From positions 4,511,786 to 4,575,785 of the forward strand of contig NZ_JAGIOO010000001.1 in NCBI RefSeq assembly GCF_017876755.1: DNA of 64,000 bases, given 5' to 3'. The number at the start of each line of letters is the position of its first letter. The stretch's first letter is position 1. The translations under genes and the position numbers were made by a program. Of this stretch, positions 43,456 to 52,464 are shown piece after piece. The notes under the pieces were generated by a model. The model worked only from the letters and a program-made list of their open reading frames with translations. It was not told the origin of the DNA and did not search any database. Source of the DNA: Crossiella equi (GTDB taxonomy: Bacteria > Actinomycetota > Actinomycetes > Mycobacteriales > Pseudonocardiaceae).

Positions 43456-44520
43456 TCAGTCCCGCCCCCGGTCGGCGCGGCCGAGGACCCTGCGCGCGGT
43501 GCGGGCCAGCGGGCTGGTGCCCCGGAGGGGCAACCGACCGGTGTCCAGCGCGGCCTCCAGGCCGTTGCAGGGCTTCATGGTGGCGAGGGCGGGCAGGCCG
43601 ACGGCGGCCGCGACGTCCTTGGTGGTGAGCCCGGTGGGCGCGGGACCCCGCACGACCATGGCGAGCGGGGTCCCGCGCTTGCCCACCAGTCGCGCGACCC
43701 GGGCGGCCGAGGTGCAGGCGCGTACCTCGGCGGGTACGAGCAGCACGGTCAGGTCAGCGGTGTCGAGGACGACGCCGGCGGCCTCGTCGAAGTGCCTGGG
43801 CAGGTCGCACACCACGGTGCCGCCACCCCGCCTCCCCGCGGCCAGCACGGAGTCGACGGCCTGGGGTTCGAGCGCGCCGGTGTCCTCGTCACAGGAGAGG
43901 ACGGCGAGGTCGTTGCGCCCGTAGCGCGGCAGGGCCTGGCGCAGGGCGACGGCGTCCAGACGCCCCTTGGTGACGGAGATGCCGGACCACCGCAGCCCCC
44001 GGCGCCGCTCCCCGCCGAGCACGAGGTCGAGCCCACCGCCCAGCGGGTCGCAGTCGAGCAGCATGGCGGGCCTGCCCTCGTCAGCGGCGGTGACCCCGAG
44101 CGCGGCGGCGAACACCGACGCCCCGGCCCCACCCCGCCCACCGACCACACCGATGACCCGCCCGTCGGGCTCGGCGCCCACGTCGAGGCAGTCGGCCATG
44201 GCGGCGGCCAGGGTCGCCTCGGCCTCGGGCAGGACGGCGACGTGCTCGGCCCCGATGGCCACGGCATGGGCCCAGGTGTCCTCAGCGGGCGTGCTGCGGC
44301 AGAGCACGAACACCCCACCACGCCGGGGCAGCCCGGCCACGGCGGCATCGGCGACGGTCTGGTCGTCGAGCACGACGAGCGGCGCCCGGCTCCACCGCTG
44401 CCGCACGGCGGCCAGGTCCGGAGCGCGCTCCACGTCCCGCCCGGCCGCCGCGGCGACCCGCAGCACCTCGTCGAGGAGGGTGTCCTCGTTGACGAGTACC
44501 AACGGCCGTGTCTCCTGCAT
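43456..44520 (-). CDS. Ssd/CpaE-like MinD-family protein heading the tad operon
   Basis: 354 aa. The N-terminal ~110 residues form a receiver-like Rossmann domain (VLVNEDTLLDEVLRVAAAAG), and the C-terminal part is MinD/ParA-like. The nucleotide loop reads GGRGGAGASVF: the Lys of the KGGxGKT motif is missing, so ATP binding or hydrolysis may be altered. In mycobacteria the homolog Rv3660c (Ssd) is linked with septum placement, and CpaE-type proteins localise pili. ATG 44520 follows AGGGGGCACC. Confidence 0.85.
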   Translation of the reverse strand: MQETRPLVLVNEDTLLDEVLRVAAAAGRDVERAPDLAAVRQRWSRAPLVVLDDQTVADAAVAGLPRRGGVFVLCRSTPAEDTWAHAVAIGAEHVAVLPEAEATLAAAMADCLDVGAEPDGRVIGVVGGRGGAGASVFAAALGVTAADEGRPAMLLDCDPLGGGLDLVLGGERRRGLRWSGISVTKGRLDAVALRQALPRYGRNDLAVLSCDEDTGALEPQAVDSVLAAGRRGGGTVVCDLPRHFDEAAGVVLDTADLTVLLVPAEVRACTSAARVARLVGKRGTPLAMVVRGPAPTGLTTKDVAAAVGLPALATMKPCNGLEAALDTGRLPLRGTSPLARTARRVLGRADRGRD

Positions 44521-44758
44521 GGTGCCCCCTGGGGTGTGCGGTTGTGGTCGTGCGTGGGACCACCGTGGCGCGTCTGGAGGGGCTGGGCAGGCAAGGGCGG
44601 CTGGGCTGTGGACAGGTGGGGTGCACTGTGCACAAGTCGCGATCTTGGAGGCCGTCCGCAGGGGTGCTGTCGGAGGCATGGGGTACTGCCGCGAGTGCGC
44701 GGTGGCCCGGCGATCCGGGGCTCCAGTGGCTACTGAGCGCCACCGGCCGCAGACATGG

Positions 44759-44827
44759 GACGACCCCCGCCAGGGGGGAGGGACGGGGGTCGTCTGGAGT
44801 TCAGCCCCGGGGGGTCGGACTGAACTC
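44759..44827. promoter_or_regulatory. paired hairpins in the tad/HAD intergenic leader
   Basis: GACGACCCCC/GGGGGTCGTC (10 bp, 16-nt loop, 44759-44794) and GAGTTCAG/CTGAACTC (8 bp, 15-nt loop, 44797-44827) stand side by side in the 425-bp gap 44521-44945. TACAGT on the leftward strand at 44851-44856 is a possible -10, which would put both hairpins in the tad leader RNA. The rest of the gap shows nothing I can name. Confidence 0.5.
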
Positions 44828-44933
44828 ATCCGGCACAGCCGGACGTCACTACTGTATCCCCCCTTGGGCGGGTGACGCTTCTCGTCCGTTCGAGCGACAC
44901 GGCTCGCAACCGCATCGCTATCTGGCCGACACC

Positions 44934-44948
44934 TATGCTGGTCGGGTG
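44934..44948 (+). promoter_or_regulatory. leaderless promoter of the HAD gene
   Basis: TATGCT (44934-44939) ends 6 nt before the GTG start, the layout of a leaderless transcript. No good -35 is seen. Confidence 0.45.
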
Positions 44949-45782
44949 AGTGAACCTCGTGGCACCGGGAACAGTGCAGCTGGCACGCGGGTGGCCGCGT
45001 TCTTCGACCTCGACAAGACCGTCATCGCGAAGTCCAGCACCCTCGCCTTCAGCCGTCCGTTCTTCCAGGAGGGGCTGATCAACCGGCGGGCCGTGCTGAA
45101 GAGTGCCTACGCGCAGTTCGTGTTCATGCTGGCCGGGGCCGACGCGGACCAGATGGACCGGATGCGGGCGCACATCACCGCTCTGTGCACCGGGTGGGAT
45201 GTCGAGCAGGTTCGCTCGATCGTCGAGGAGACCTTGCACGACATCGTCGACCCCCTGGTCTACGCCGAGGCCACCCAGCTGATCGGCGAGCACAAGCAGG
45301 AGGGCCACGACGTCGTCGTGGTGTCCGCGTCCGGGGCGGAGATCGTCGCGCCCATCGCCTCGATGGTGGGGGCCTCGCGCAGCGTCGGCACCCGGATGGT
45401 GGTCACCGAGGGTCGATACTCTGGAGATGTCGACTTCTACTGCTACGGCGAGAACAAGGCCGTGGCGGTGCGGGAGCTGGCCGCCGAGCAGGGGTACGAC
45501 CTCGGTGCCTCGCACGCCTACTCCGACTCGATCACCGACCTCCCGCTGCTGGAGGCCGTCGGGCACCCGACCGTGGTCAACCCCGACCGTGCGCTGCGGA
45601 AACTCGCGGCACAGCGCGGGTGGCCCGTGCTGACCTTCTCCGACCCGGTGTCGCTGCGCGCCCGCATCCCCACCCCGTCCGGCACCACGGTGGCCGCCGC
45701 GGCGGTCGGGCTCGGGGTGGTCGCCGCGGCCGGGGCGGCCTGGTACGGCCTCCGCAGGCACCGCCGCGGCCGCGCGCGATAG
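44946..45782 (+). CDS. HAD-IB phosphatase (SerB-like) with C-terminal membrane anchor
   Basis: 278 aa. HAD motif I FFDLDKTVI, motif II VVVSASGAE, and motif IV AYSDSITDLPLLE are intact, placing it with phosphoserine-phosphatase-like HAD-IB enzymes. Unlike SerB it ends in a hydrophobic segment (about 248-268) and RRHRRGRAR, suggesting attachment to the membrane. Probably leaderless (see promoter entry). Homolog of Rv3661, upstream of the Ms1 RNA locus in mycobacteria. Physiological substrate unknown. Confidence 0.9.
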   Translation: MSEPRGTGNSAAGTRVAAFFDLDKTVIAKSSTLAFSRPFFQEGLINRRAVLKSAYAQFVFMLAGADADQMDRMRAHITALCTGWDVEQVRSIVEETLHDIVDPLVYAEATQLIGEHKQEGHDVVVVSASGAEIVAPIASMVGASRSVGTRMVVTEGRYSGDVDFYCYGENKAVAVRELAAEQGYDLGASHAYSDSITDLPLLEAVGHPTVVNPDRALRKLAAQRGWPVLTFSDPVSLRARIPTPSGTTVAAAAVGLGVVAAAGAAWYGLRRHRRGRAR

Positions 45783-45935
45783 TGAGGCGGGCGACTGATC
45801 CGGCTCGGGGATTGACCTGGGCCCGCTCCGGTCCAACCCCGGCGTGTCCGATACCTTCCGTGCATCTGCGCGTCTGAAACGGTGCACCCGTCTGAGCCCT
45901 TGTTGTGACCGCCACCACTGGCTAAGAATGGTGGT

Positions 45936-46172
45936 GCGGACCTCAGTTGGCCCGGGAGGATGCGAAGAGAAGCATCATCCACCCCGCTGGGCTCCGTGCG
46001 TGAACAGCGGGCACCCACGCGCAGCACGCCGCGGGAGGCTTGTCGTCTAGGGGCTACGTACCGGGACGCCGGACGTCGAGCTCAGGTTTGTACGACACGA
46101 GATGCACGCTTGGTAACCTGACTGTTCACGCAGTTGGTGGCGCCCTCGGCGGAAGCCGGTGGGCGCCACCAT
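45936..46172 (+). ncRNA. candidate Ms1-like small RNA
   Basis: The 498-nt gap between the HAD gene and the binding-protein gene (45783-46280) has no credible open frame. TTGTTG-17 nt-TAAGAA (45900-45928) looks like a good promoter, so an RNA could begin near 45936. Downstream are hairpins at 45958-45980, 45983-46011 and 46136-46170 (10-bp stem GGTGGCGCCC with a nested CGGC/GCCG stem) that could end it. In mycobacteria the Ms1/MTS2823 RNA is encoded just after the homolog of this HAD gene on the same strand. Boundaries and identity are inferred; I cannot verify primary-sequence conservation. Confidence 0.45.
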
Positions 46173-46280
46173 CGCGTTCGAAGGAAAAGCGGGGACAACG
46201 CTCGGATGGGCGTAGCCACACACACCGAGGCTTCTCTACCGTCCGCGACACGCAAGGTCAGTTGCGGGCGGGAGGGCTCC

Positions 46281-47579
46281 ATGAGGATGGCGCGCGCGTT
46301 CAGCGCCGTACTCGCGCTGCTCGTGTTCCTCACCTCGTGTTCTCCTGGCGACCCCGAGATCGGGCAGCCCGAGGACGGCCGCCCGGCCCGGCCGGAGGAG
46401 CTGCGCGGGGTCGAGCTCAACTACCTGTACTTCACCGACGGCCCGGACGAGCTGGCCACGCGCGCGATCGCGGAGAAGTTCGAGCAGGCCACCGGGGCCC
46501 GGGTGAACCTCCAGCTGGTGGCCTACGCCGACCTGGAGCGCACCCTGCAGGCCCGCCTGGCCGGGGACAACCCGCCGGACGTGGCCCGCACCCAGGACCT
46601 CAACGCCTACCGCAACGACCTGCTGAACCTGCGCCCGTACCTGTCCGATCCGGCCTTCGCGGACGCCTTCCTGGACGACGCGAGCCGGGCGGTGCGCGGC
46701 CCCTCCGGGGAGCTCCTCGGCGTGCCGAGCGACCTCACGGTGAACGCGCCGTTCGTCAACCTCGACCTGTTCGAGAAGGCGGGCGTCCCGGTGCCCGAGC
46801 GCTGGACCTGGCCGGAGCTGGTGGCGGCCGCGCAGAAGGTCAAGCAGGCCACCGGCAAGCCGTTCGCGCTGGCCATGGACAAGTCCGGGCACCGGCTGGC
46901 CACCGTGCTCAGCCAGTTCGGCACCACCTTCTTCGACCTGGAGGGCCGCCCGGCGCTGGACGTGGCCAAGGCGACGAAGGCCCTGGCGCTGTTCACCGGG
47001 CTGCACGAGGACGGCTCGATGTCCAAGGACTTCTGGCTGGAGTCGGGCAGCCGCTACAAGGGCGCCAACGAGATCTTCCTGGCCCAGGACGCCCCGGTGT
47101 ACTTCTCCGGCAACTGGCAGGTCAGCCAGCTGGTCAGCAACAGCGCCTTCCGCTGGGCGGCCGCGCCCAACCCGTGCGCCGAACGCTGCGGCGGCTTCCC
47201 GGGCGGCAAGTACATGGTCTCGTTCAAGCAGTCCAAGCACCGGGCGGCGGCCGCGGCCTTCATCGAGTGGATGAACGCGGCGCAGCGGCAGCGCGAGCTG
47301 GTGGCCAAGGCCCAGTTCCTGCCCACCCGCAAGGACCTGGTCAACACCGGCGTGAACTACCCGGAGCGGCTGGAGGACATGCGGCTGCTGATCAACGAGG
47401 TCCGCCAGGTGCCCGCCGAGGCCTACACGACCAACGCCTCGGCCGCGTTCGTGCGCACGGCCAACGCCCTGCGCGACGAGGTGAGCAAGGTGCTCTCCGG
47501 CCAGGGCACCCCGGAGGACGCGGCCAGGGCCGTGCGCACGGTCAGCGAACGGGCGTACGCGGAGGCCGGGGGGCGGTGA
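46281..47579 (+). CDS. ABC transporter sugar-binding lipoprotein
   Basis: 432 aa. Lipoprotein signal with lipobox LTSC (Cys about residue 19). The remainder follows family 1 carbohydrate-binding proteins of the CUT1 group (NPPDVARTQDLNAYR, then WTWPELVAAAQKVKQATGKPF, and the C-terminal FIEWMNAAQRQRELVAKAQFLPTR). Shine-Dalgarno GGGAGGGC before ATG 46281. First gene of the peptidoglycan-salvage cluster; a muropeptide sugar (MurNAc or a MurNAc/GlcNAc saccharide) is a reasonable ligand from context. The gene overlaps the first permease by 4 nt. Confidence 0.88.
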   Translation: MRMARAFSAVLALLVFLTSCSPGDPEIGQPEDGRPARPEELRGVELNYLYFTDGPDELATRAIAEKFEQATGARVNLQLVAYADLERTLQARLAGDNPPDVARTQDLNAYRNDLLNLRPYLSDPAFADAFLDDASRAVRGPSGELLGVPSDLTVNAPFVNLDLFEKAGVPVPERWTWPELVAAAQKVKQATGKPFALAMDKSGHRLATVLSQFGTTFFDLEGRPALDVAKATKALALFTGLHEDGSMSKDFWLESGSRYKGANEIFLAQDAPVYFSGNWQVSQLVSNSAFRWAAAPNPCAERCGGFPGGKYMVSFKQSKHRAAAAAFIEWMNAAQRQRELVAKAQFLPTRKDLVNTGVNYPERLEDMRLLINEVRQVPAEAYTTNASAAFVRTANALRDEVSKVLSGQGTPEDAARAVRTVSERAYAEAGGR

Positions 47580-48412
47580 CCGGGCGCCGGATCGGCTGGG
47601 GGCAGCGGCTGGCGCCGTACGCCTTCCTCCTGCCGAACCTGGCGATCTTCGGCATCTTCACCGTCTACCCGGCGCTGAACAGCGTCAACATCAGCTTCTA
47701 CGACAGCCGCAACGGCCGGAACTTCCGCCCGGTCGGCTTGGACAACTACCGGCGGATCATCAACGACGAGCAGTTCTGGAGCGCGGCCTGGAACACGCTG
47801 GTCTTCGTCAGCGCCTACGTGCTCATCTCGGTACCCGCCGCCCTGGCCGTCGCGGTGGTGCTCAACCGGCGGCTGCGCGGCCGGTCCTTCTTCCGCGCCA
47901 CGGTGTTCCTGCCGATGGTGCTCTCCCCCGTGGTGGTCGGCCTGGTGTGGGGCTGGCTGCTCGGCGGGCGCGGCATCCTGACCGACGCGCTCGGCTCGAT
48001 GGCGGCCGCGGTCGGCGTCGGCGTGTGGATCCACCTGGGCTTCTACACGCTGATCCTGCTCGCCGGGCTGCAGGCGGTGGACCCGCACCTGCTGGAGGCC
48101 GCCGCGCTGGACGGGGCGAACCGGTGGCAGCGGTTCCGGCTGGTGACCGTGCCGCTGCTGCGGCCCACGACACTGGTGGTCCTCGTGCTGGCCACGATCG
48201 CGGGCTTCCAGTCCTTCGACTTCGTCTACACGCTCACCGGCGGCGGTCCGCTCGGCGCGACCACGCTGCTCGTGCAGTACCTCTACCAGCGCGGGTTCGA
48301 GCCGCCGGTCAGCTACGGCCTGGCCGCCGCGGGCTCGGTGCTGCTGTTCGCGGTGATCCTGGCGGTGACGCTCGTGCAGTACCGGCTGGCCCGCAGGCGG
48401 GAGGCCGTGTGA
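47576..48412 (+). CDS. sugar ABC transporter permease, MalF type
   Basis: 278 aa, six membrane segments. EAA motif: LEAAALDGANRWQRFRLVTVPLL, where the ATPase would dock. GTG overlaps the binding-protein stop (GTGA). Forms a heterodimer with the next gene product. No ATPase gene is linked; actinomycetes often share one MsiK-type ATPase among many sugar importers. Confidence 0.92.
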   Translation: MTGRRIGWGQRLAPYAFLLPNLAIFGIFTVYPALNSVNISFYDSRNGRNFRPVGLDNYRRIINDEQFWSAAWNTLVFVSAYVLISVPAALAVAVVLNRRLRGRSFFRATVFLPMVLSPVVVGLVWGWLLGGRGILTDALGSMAAAVGVGVWIHLGFYTLILLAGLQAVDPHLLEAAALDGANRWQRFRLVTVPLLRPTTLVVLVLATIAGFQSFDFVYTLTGGGPLGATTLLVQYLYQRGFEPPVSYGLAAAGSVLLFAVILAVTLVQYRLARRREAV

Positions 48413-49263
48413 CCCGGCCCCGCTGGACCGGGGTCGGCGGTGCGGTGGTGCCCTCCCTCGGCAGGCTGGCGGGGTACACGCTGCTGGTCTCGCTCGCGCT
48501 GCTGGTGCTGGCCCCGGTGGTGTGGACGGTGCTGTCCTCGTTCAAGACACCGGCAGAGCTCGCGCTGCGCCCGCCCAGGCTGCTGCCGGCGGAGTTCGCC
48601 GCGACCAACTACGTGGACGCCCTGGGACGCTTCAACTTCCTGCTCTACCTGCGCAACAGCGTGCTGGTCACGGTGGCCGCGACCCTGCTGACGCTGGTGG
48701 TCAACGTGCTGGCGGCCTACGCGCTGGCCAAGTACAACTTCCGCGGCCGCACCACGGTCTTCCTCGTCATCCTGGGCACGGTGATGGTGCCCATCCAGGT
48801 CATCTTCATCCCGGTCTACCAGGTTGTCTCCGACCTGGGGCTGGTGAACTCGTTGTGGGGCCTCATCATCCCGGCCGCGGCCACGCCGACCGGGGTGTTC
48901 CTGCTGCGCCAGTACCTGCTGACCATCCCGGACGAGCTGATCGAGGCCGCCCGCATCGACGGCGCGGGCGAGCTGCGGATCTTCCTGCGCATCGTGCTGC
49001 CGCTGTGCCGCCCGGCGCTGGCGGTGGTGGCCATCTTCTCGGTGGTGTGGCGGTGGAACGACTTCCTCTGGCCGCTGGTGGTGGCCCAGGACGAGCAGAC
49101 GTACACGCTCCAGGTCGCGCTCGCCCGGTTCGCCGGGGAGGAGGTTGTCCCGTTCAACCTGATCCTGGCCATGAGCGTGGTGACGATGGCACCCGTCCTG
49201 GTGGTTTTCCTGGTGGTGCAGCGCCAGATCGTCCAGGGGGTGGCGGTCACCGGGTTCAAATGA
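48409..49263 (+). CDS. sugar ABC transporter permease, MalG type
   Basis: 284 aa, six membrane segments, with the EAA motif IEAARIDGAGELRIFLRIVLPLC. GTG overlaps the previous stop by 4 nt. Ends 93 nt before nagZ, which has its own promoter. Confidence 0.92.
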   Translation: MTRPRWTGVGGAVVPSLGRLAGYTLLVSLALLVLAPVVWTVLSSFKTPAELALRPPRLLPAEFAATNYVDALGRFNFLLYLRNSVLVTVAATLLTLVVNVLAAYALAKYNFRGRTTVFLVILGTVMVPIQVIFIPVYQVVSDLGLVNSLWGLIIPAAATPTGVFLLRQYLLTIPDELIEAARIDGAGELRIFLRIVLPLCRPALAVVAIFSVVWRWNDFLWPLVVAQDEQTYTLQVALARFAGEEVVPFNLILAMSVVTMAPVLVVFLVVQRQIVQGVAVTGFK

Positions 49264-49276
49264 CGCCGTACGGGCG

Positions 49277-49319
49277 TTGACCCTCTCCGGGCACGTCAGT
49301 AACTTGCAGGAAACCTAGT
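49277..49319 (+). promoter_or_regulatory. promoter of nagZ with possible MurR half-site
   Basis: TTGACC (49277-49282), 17 nt, TAACTT (49300-49305) is a well-spaced promoter. GGAAACCTAGT (49309-49319) matches GGAAACTTACT on the opposite strand before murR (54579-54589) at 9 of 11 bases, so both may bind the same regulator. Confidence 0.5.
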
Positions 49320-49356
49320 CCAATTTGTGAAGAGTTGACGAGGCAGGGAGGCTCCG

Positions 49357-51168
49357 GTGCAGCACCGCCGACCCCTCGCGGCAGCCCTCTCGGCGCTGAC
49401 CGCGGTCACCGTCATGGGCATTCTCCCCGCGAGCGCGACACCAGACACGGTACGGGGACCAGCGCCCGCGCCGGAAGGACGCGACAGCGAGCAGCTGGCC
49501 CAGGCGTGGAGCGAGTCACGGCTGCGGCTGATGTCCCTGGAGGAGAAGGTCGGGCAGCTCTTCGTCACCTATGCCTACGGCCCGAACGCCGACTCGGCGC
49601 ACCCGAAGAACCAGGCCGAGTTCGGTGTGGACACCCCGGCCGAGGTGGTGCGCAAGTTCCACCTGGGCGGCGTCATCTACTTCAACTGGACCGACAGCTT
49701 CGTCAACCCGAAGCAGGTCGCCGCGCTGTCCAACGGCCTGCAACGGGCCGCGATGGACAGCGGCGCCAGGATCCCGCTGCTGATCTCCACCGACCAGGAG
49801 CAGGGCGTGGTCACGCGCTTCAGCTCCCCCGCGACGCTGTTCCCCGGCAGCATGGCGCTGGGCGCCACCCGGGACGCCGGGTTCGCGCGGGAGGCCGCGG
49901 AGATCACCGGGCGCGAGCTGCGCGCGGTCGGCATCAACCAGAACTTCGCCCCGGACTCCGACGTCAACGTCAACCCGGCCAACCCGGTGATCGGCGTGCG
50001 CAGCTTCGGCAGTGACCCCAAGCTCGTCTCGGACCTGGTGTCCGCGCAGGTCAAGGGCTACCAGCAGGGCCGGTACGGGCAGACCGTGTCGGCCACGGTC
50101 AAGCACTTCCCGGGGCACGGCGACACCAACCAGGACAGCCACCTGGAGCTGCCGGTCATCAACCACACCCCCGAGGAGTGGGCGGCCGTCGACGCGCCGC
50201 CGTTCAAGGCGGCCATCTCGGCGGGCGTGGACTCGATCATGAGCGCGCACATCGTGACACCGAAGCTGGACGACTCCGGTGAGCCCGCCACGCTCTCCCC
50301 GAACGTGCTGACCGGCCTGCTGCGCAAGAAGCTGGGCTACCGGGGCGTGGTCATCACCGACTCGCTCCAGATGGAGGCCGTGCGGGTGAAGCACCCGGAC
50401 GCGCGCATCCCGGTCCTGGCGCTGAAGGCGGGCGCGGACATGCTGCTCATGCCACAGCGCATCGACGTGGGCATCCAGGGCGTGCTGGACGCCGTGCGCT
50501 CCGGTGAGATCAGCGAGCGGCGCATCGACGAGAGCCTGCTGCGGGTGCTGCTGCTCAAGCTCAAGCGCGGTGCGCTGACCCACCCGCTGGTGGACGAGAA
50601 CGCCGTGGACAGGATCGTGGGCGTGCCGAAGCACCTGGCCACCGCGCAGCGGATCACCGACCACACGGTCACCGCGACCCGCAACGACGCCGGTCTGCTG
50701 CCGCTGGCGACCAAGCCGGGCAAGGCCCTGGTCACCGGTTGGAGCACCGCGAACGTGCTGGGCCCGCGCCTGGCCGCACGCGGCATCACGCCGACCGTGC
50801 AGGTCACCGGGGACAAGCCGAACGAGGCGGCCATCGCGAAGGCGGTCGCGGCCGCGGAGGGCCAGGACCTGGTGGTGGTGCTGACGCACCGGGCCACCAA
50901 GGACGCCCAGCAGCAGGCACTGGTCAAACGCCTGGTGGCCACGGGCAAGCCGGTGGTCGCGGTCGCGGTGCGCGACCCGTACGACGTGGCCATCGAGGAC
51001 GCCAAGACCTGGCTGACCACGTACTCCTTCACCGGGGTGTCGATGGAGTCGCTGACCAAGGTGCTGCTCGGCGAGACCAAGCCCAGCGGCAAGCTGCCGG
51101 TGGCGGTGCCCTCGCTGGCCGACCCCACCCAGACCAAGTACCCGTTCGGCTTCGGCCTCTCCTGGTGA
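49357..51168 (+). CDS. nagZ: secreted beta-N-acetylglucosaminidase, GH3 (NagZ)
   Basis: 603 aa. Releases GlcNAc from the non-reducing end of peptidoglycan fragments. Signal peptide to about residue 27; GH3 barrel with KHFPGHGDTNQDSHLELP, which holds the NagZ-specific His/Asp acid-base dyad, and TDSLQMEAV with the nucleophile Asp. The C-terminal ~190 residues are a GH3 C-terminal (alpha/beta sandwich) domain, as in the two-domain Bacillus NagZ. GTG behind GGGAGGC. Acts outside the cell here, together with NamZ downstream. Confidence 0.94.
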   Translation: MQHRRPLAAALSALTAVTVMGILPASATPDTVRGPAPAPEGRDSEQLAQAWSESRLRLMSLEEKVGQLFVTYAYGPNADSAHPKNQAEFGVDTPAEVVRKFHLGGVIYFNWTDSFVNPKQVAALSNGLQRAAMDSGARIPLLISTDQEQGVVTRFSSPATLFPGSMALGATRDAGFAREAAEITGRELRAVGINQNFAPDSDVNVNPANPVIGVRSFGSDPKLVSDLVSAQVKGYQQGRYGQTVSATVKHFPGHGDTNQDSHLELPVINHTPEEWAAVDAPPFKAAISAGVDSIMSAHIVTPKLDDSGEPATLSPNVLTGLLRKKLGYRGVVITDSLQMEAVRVKHPDARIPVLALKAGADMLLMPQRIDVGIQGVLDAVRSGEISERRIDESLLRVLLLKLKRGALTHPLVDENAVDRIVGVPKHLATAQRITDHTVTATRNDAGLLPLATKPGKALVTGWSTANVLGPRLAARGITPTVQVTGDKPNEAAIAKAVAAAEGQDLVVVLTHRATKDAQQQALVKRLVATGKPVVAVAVRDPYDVAIEDAKTWLTTYSFTGVSMESLTKVLLGETKPSGKLPVAVPSLADPTQTKYPFGFGLSW

Positions 51169-51184
51169 GCTTGGAGTCCCCACG

Positions 51185-52453
51185 ATGGACGGTGTGAGCA
51201 GGCGCGGCTTCCTCGCCGCCTCGGCCCTGTCGGTACCGCTGCTGACCGCCGCTCCGGCCGTCGCGCAGCCCGGGGGTGATGGCCGCCGGGGCGTGCAGAC
51301 CGGCGCGGACCGGTTGGCCGCCAACGGTTTCCGGCAGCTGGCCGGGCGCAAGGTCGGCGTGGTGACCAACCCGACGGGTGTGCTCTCCGACGGCCTCGGG
51401 CACCTGGTGGACACCATGGTGGCCTCCGGCGCGGTCAACCTGGTCGGTGTGTTCGGGCCCGAGCACGGGTTCCGGGGCACCGCGCAGGCGGGCGGTTCGG
51501 AGGGCGAGTACGACGACCCGCGCACCGGCGTGCGGGTCTACGACGCCTACGGGGCCAACGCCGAGAAGCTCGCGGGCATGTACCGCAAGGCGGGCGTCGA
51601 GGTGGTGGTCTTCGACATCGCCGACGCGGGCGTGCGCTTCTACACCTACATGTGGATGCTCTACACCGCGATGCACGCGGCCGTGCTGACCGGCGCGGCG
51701 GTGCTGGTGCTCGACCGCCCGAACCCCATCGGCGGCCAGGCGCACGGCCCCATGCTCGACCCGAAGCACGCCTCGGGCGTGGGCCGCAAACCCGTGGTGC
51801 TGCGGCACGGCATGACCATGGGCGAGCTGGCGCGCTTCTACAACACCGAGTTCCTGCCGCAGGAGACCGGCAAGCGCGTCGAGCAGCTGGACGTGGTCAC
51901 GCTGCGGAACTGGCGGCGGGAGATGTACTTCGCCGACACCGGGCTGACCTGGGTGCCGCCGAGCCCGAACATGCCCACCCCGGACACCGCGCTGGTCTAC
52001 CCGGGCACCTGCCTGTTCGAGGGCACCCTGTTGTCCGAGGGCCGGGGCACCACGCGGCCGTTCGAGACGATCGGGCTGCCCAAACTGGACTGGAAGTGGG
52101 CGGAGCGGCTGAGCTCGCTCGGCCTGCGCGGGGTCCTCTTCCGCGAGAACTACTTCGTGCCCACCTTCAACAAGCACGTCAACGTCAACTGCGGCGGCGT
52201 GCAGCTGGTGGTCACCGACCCGGCGGCCTTCGACCCGATCCGCACCGGGGTGGCGATGATCGTCGAGGCCAAGCGCCTGTACCCGGCGCTGTTCGGCTGG
52301 CGGCCGGACAACTTCATCCACAAGCTGTGGGGCACCGAACGCCTCAAGGACATGGTCGACGCGGGCGCGGGCACCGAGGAGGTCGTGGCCACCTACCGGG
52401 AGGAGCAGGCGGCCTTCCGCCGCCAGCGCGCCCCGTACCTGCTGTACCGCTGA
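51185..52453 (+). CDS. namZ: exo-beta-N-acetylmuramidase (DUF1343, GH171)
   Basis: 422 aa. Removes MurNAc from the non-reducing end once NagZ has taken the GlcNAc. The DUF1343 pattern is strong: GVVTNPTG, VGVFGPEHGFRG, VVVFDIADAGVRFYTYMWML, VLDRPNPIGG, SPNMPTPDTALVYPGTCLFEG and SEGRGTTRPFE. N-terminus MDGVSRRGFLAASALS is a Tat-type signal, so the enzyme is exported folded. Only 17 nt after nagZ. The same nagZ/namZ/amiE order occurs in Bacillus (ybbD-ybbC-ybbE). Confidence 0.94.
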   Translation: MDGVSRRGFLAASALSVPLLTAAPAVAQPGGDGRRGVQTGADRLAANGFRQLAGRKVGVVTNPTGVLSDGLGHLVDTMVASGAVNLVGVFGPEHGFRGTAQAGGSEGEYDDPRTGVRVYDAYGANAEKLAGMYRKAGVEVVVFDIADAGVRFYTYMWMLYTAMHAAVLTGAAVLVLDRPNPIGGQAHGPMLDPKHASGVGRKPVVLRHGMTMGELARFYNTEFLPQETGKRVEQLDVVTLRNWRREMYFADTGLTWVPPSPNMPTPDTALVYPGTCLFEGTLLSEGRGTTRPFETIGLPKLDWKWAERLSSLGLRGVLFRENYFVPTFNKHVNVNCGGVQLVVTDPAAFDPIRTGVAMIVEAKRLYPALFGWRPDNFIHKLWGTERLKDMVDAGAGTEEVVATYREEQAAFRRQRAPYLLYR

Positions 52454-52464
52454 GGGGGAAGCAC

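Noticed and set aside
45844-46050. 68-codon open frame in the HAD/ABC gap
   Set aside because: Cys/His/Arg-rich translation without homology and it overlaps the hairpins of the candidate RNA.
46136-46280. Riboswitch ahead of the sugar-binding protein
   Set aside because: The hairpin at 46136-46170 lacks any riboswitch signature I can recognise; it fits better as the end of the candidate sRNA.
49309-49324. DasR-type (dre) site before nagZ, suggested by CCTAGTCCA
   Set aside because: Only the right half resembles the consensus; the left half does not match at all.
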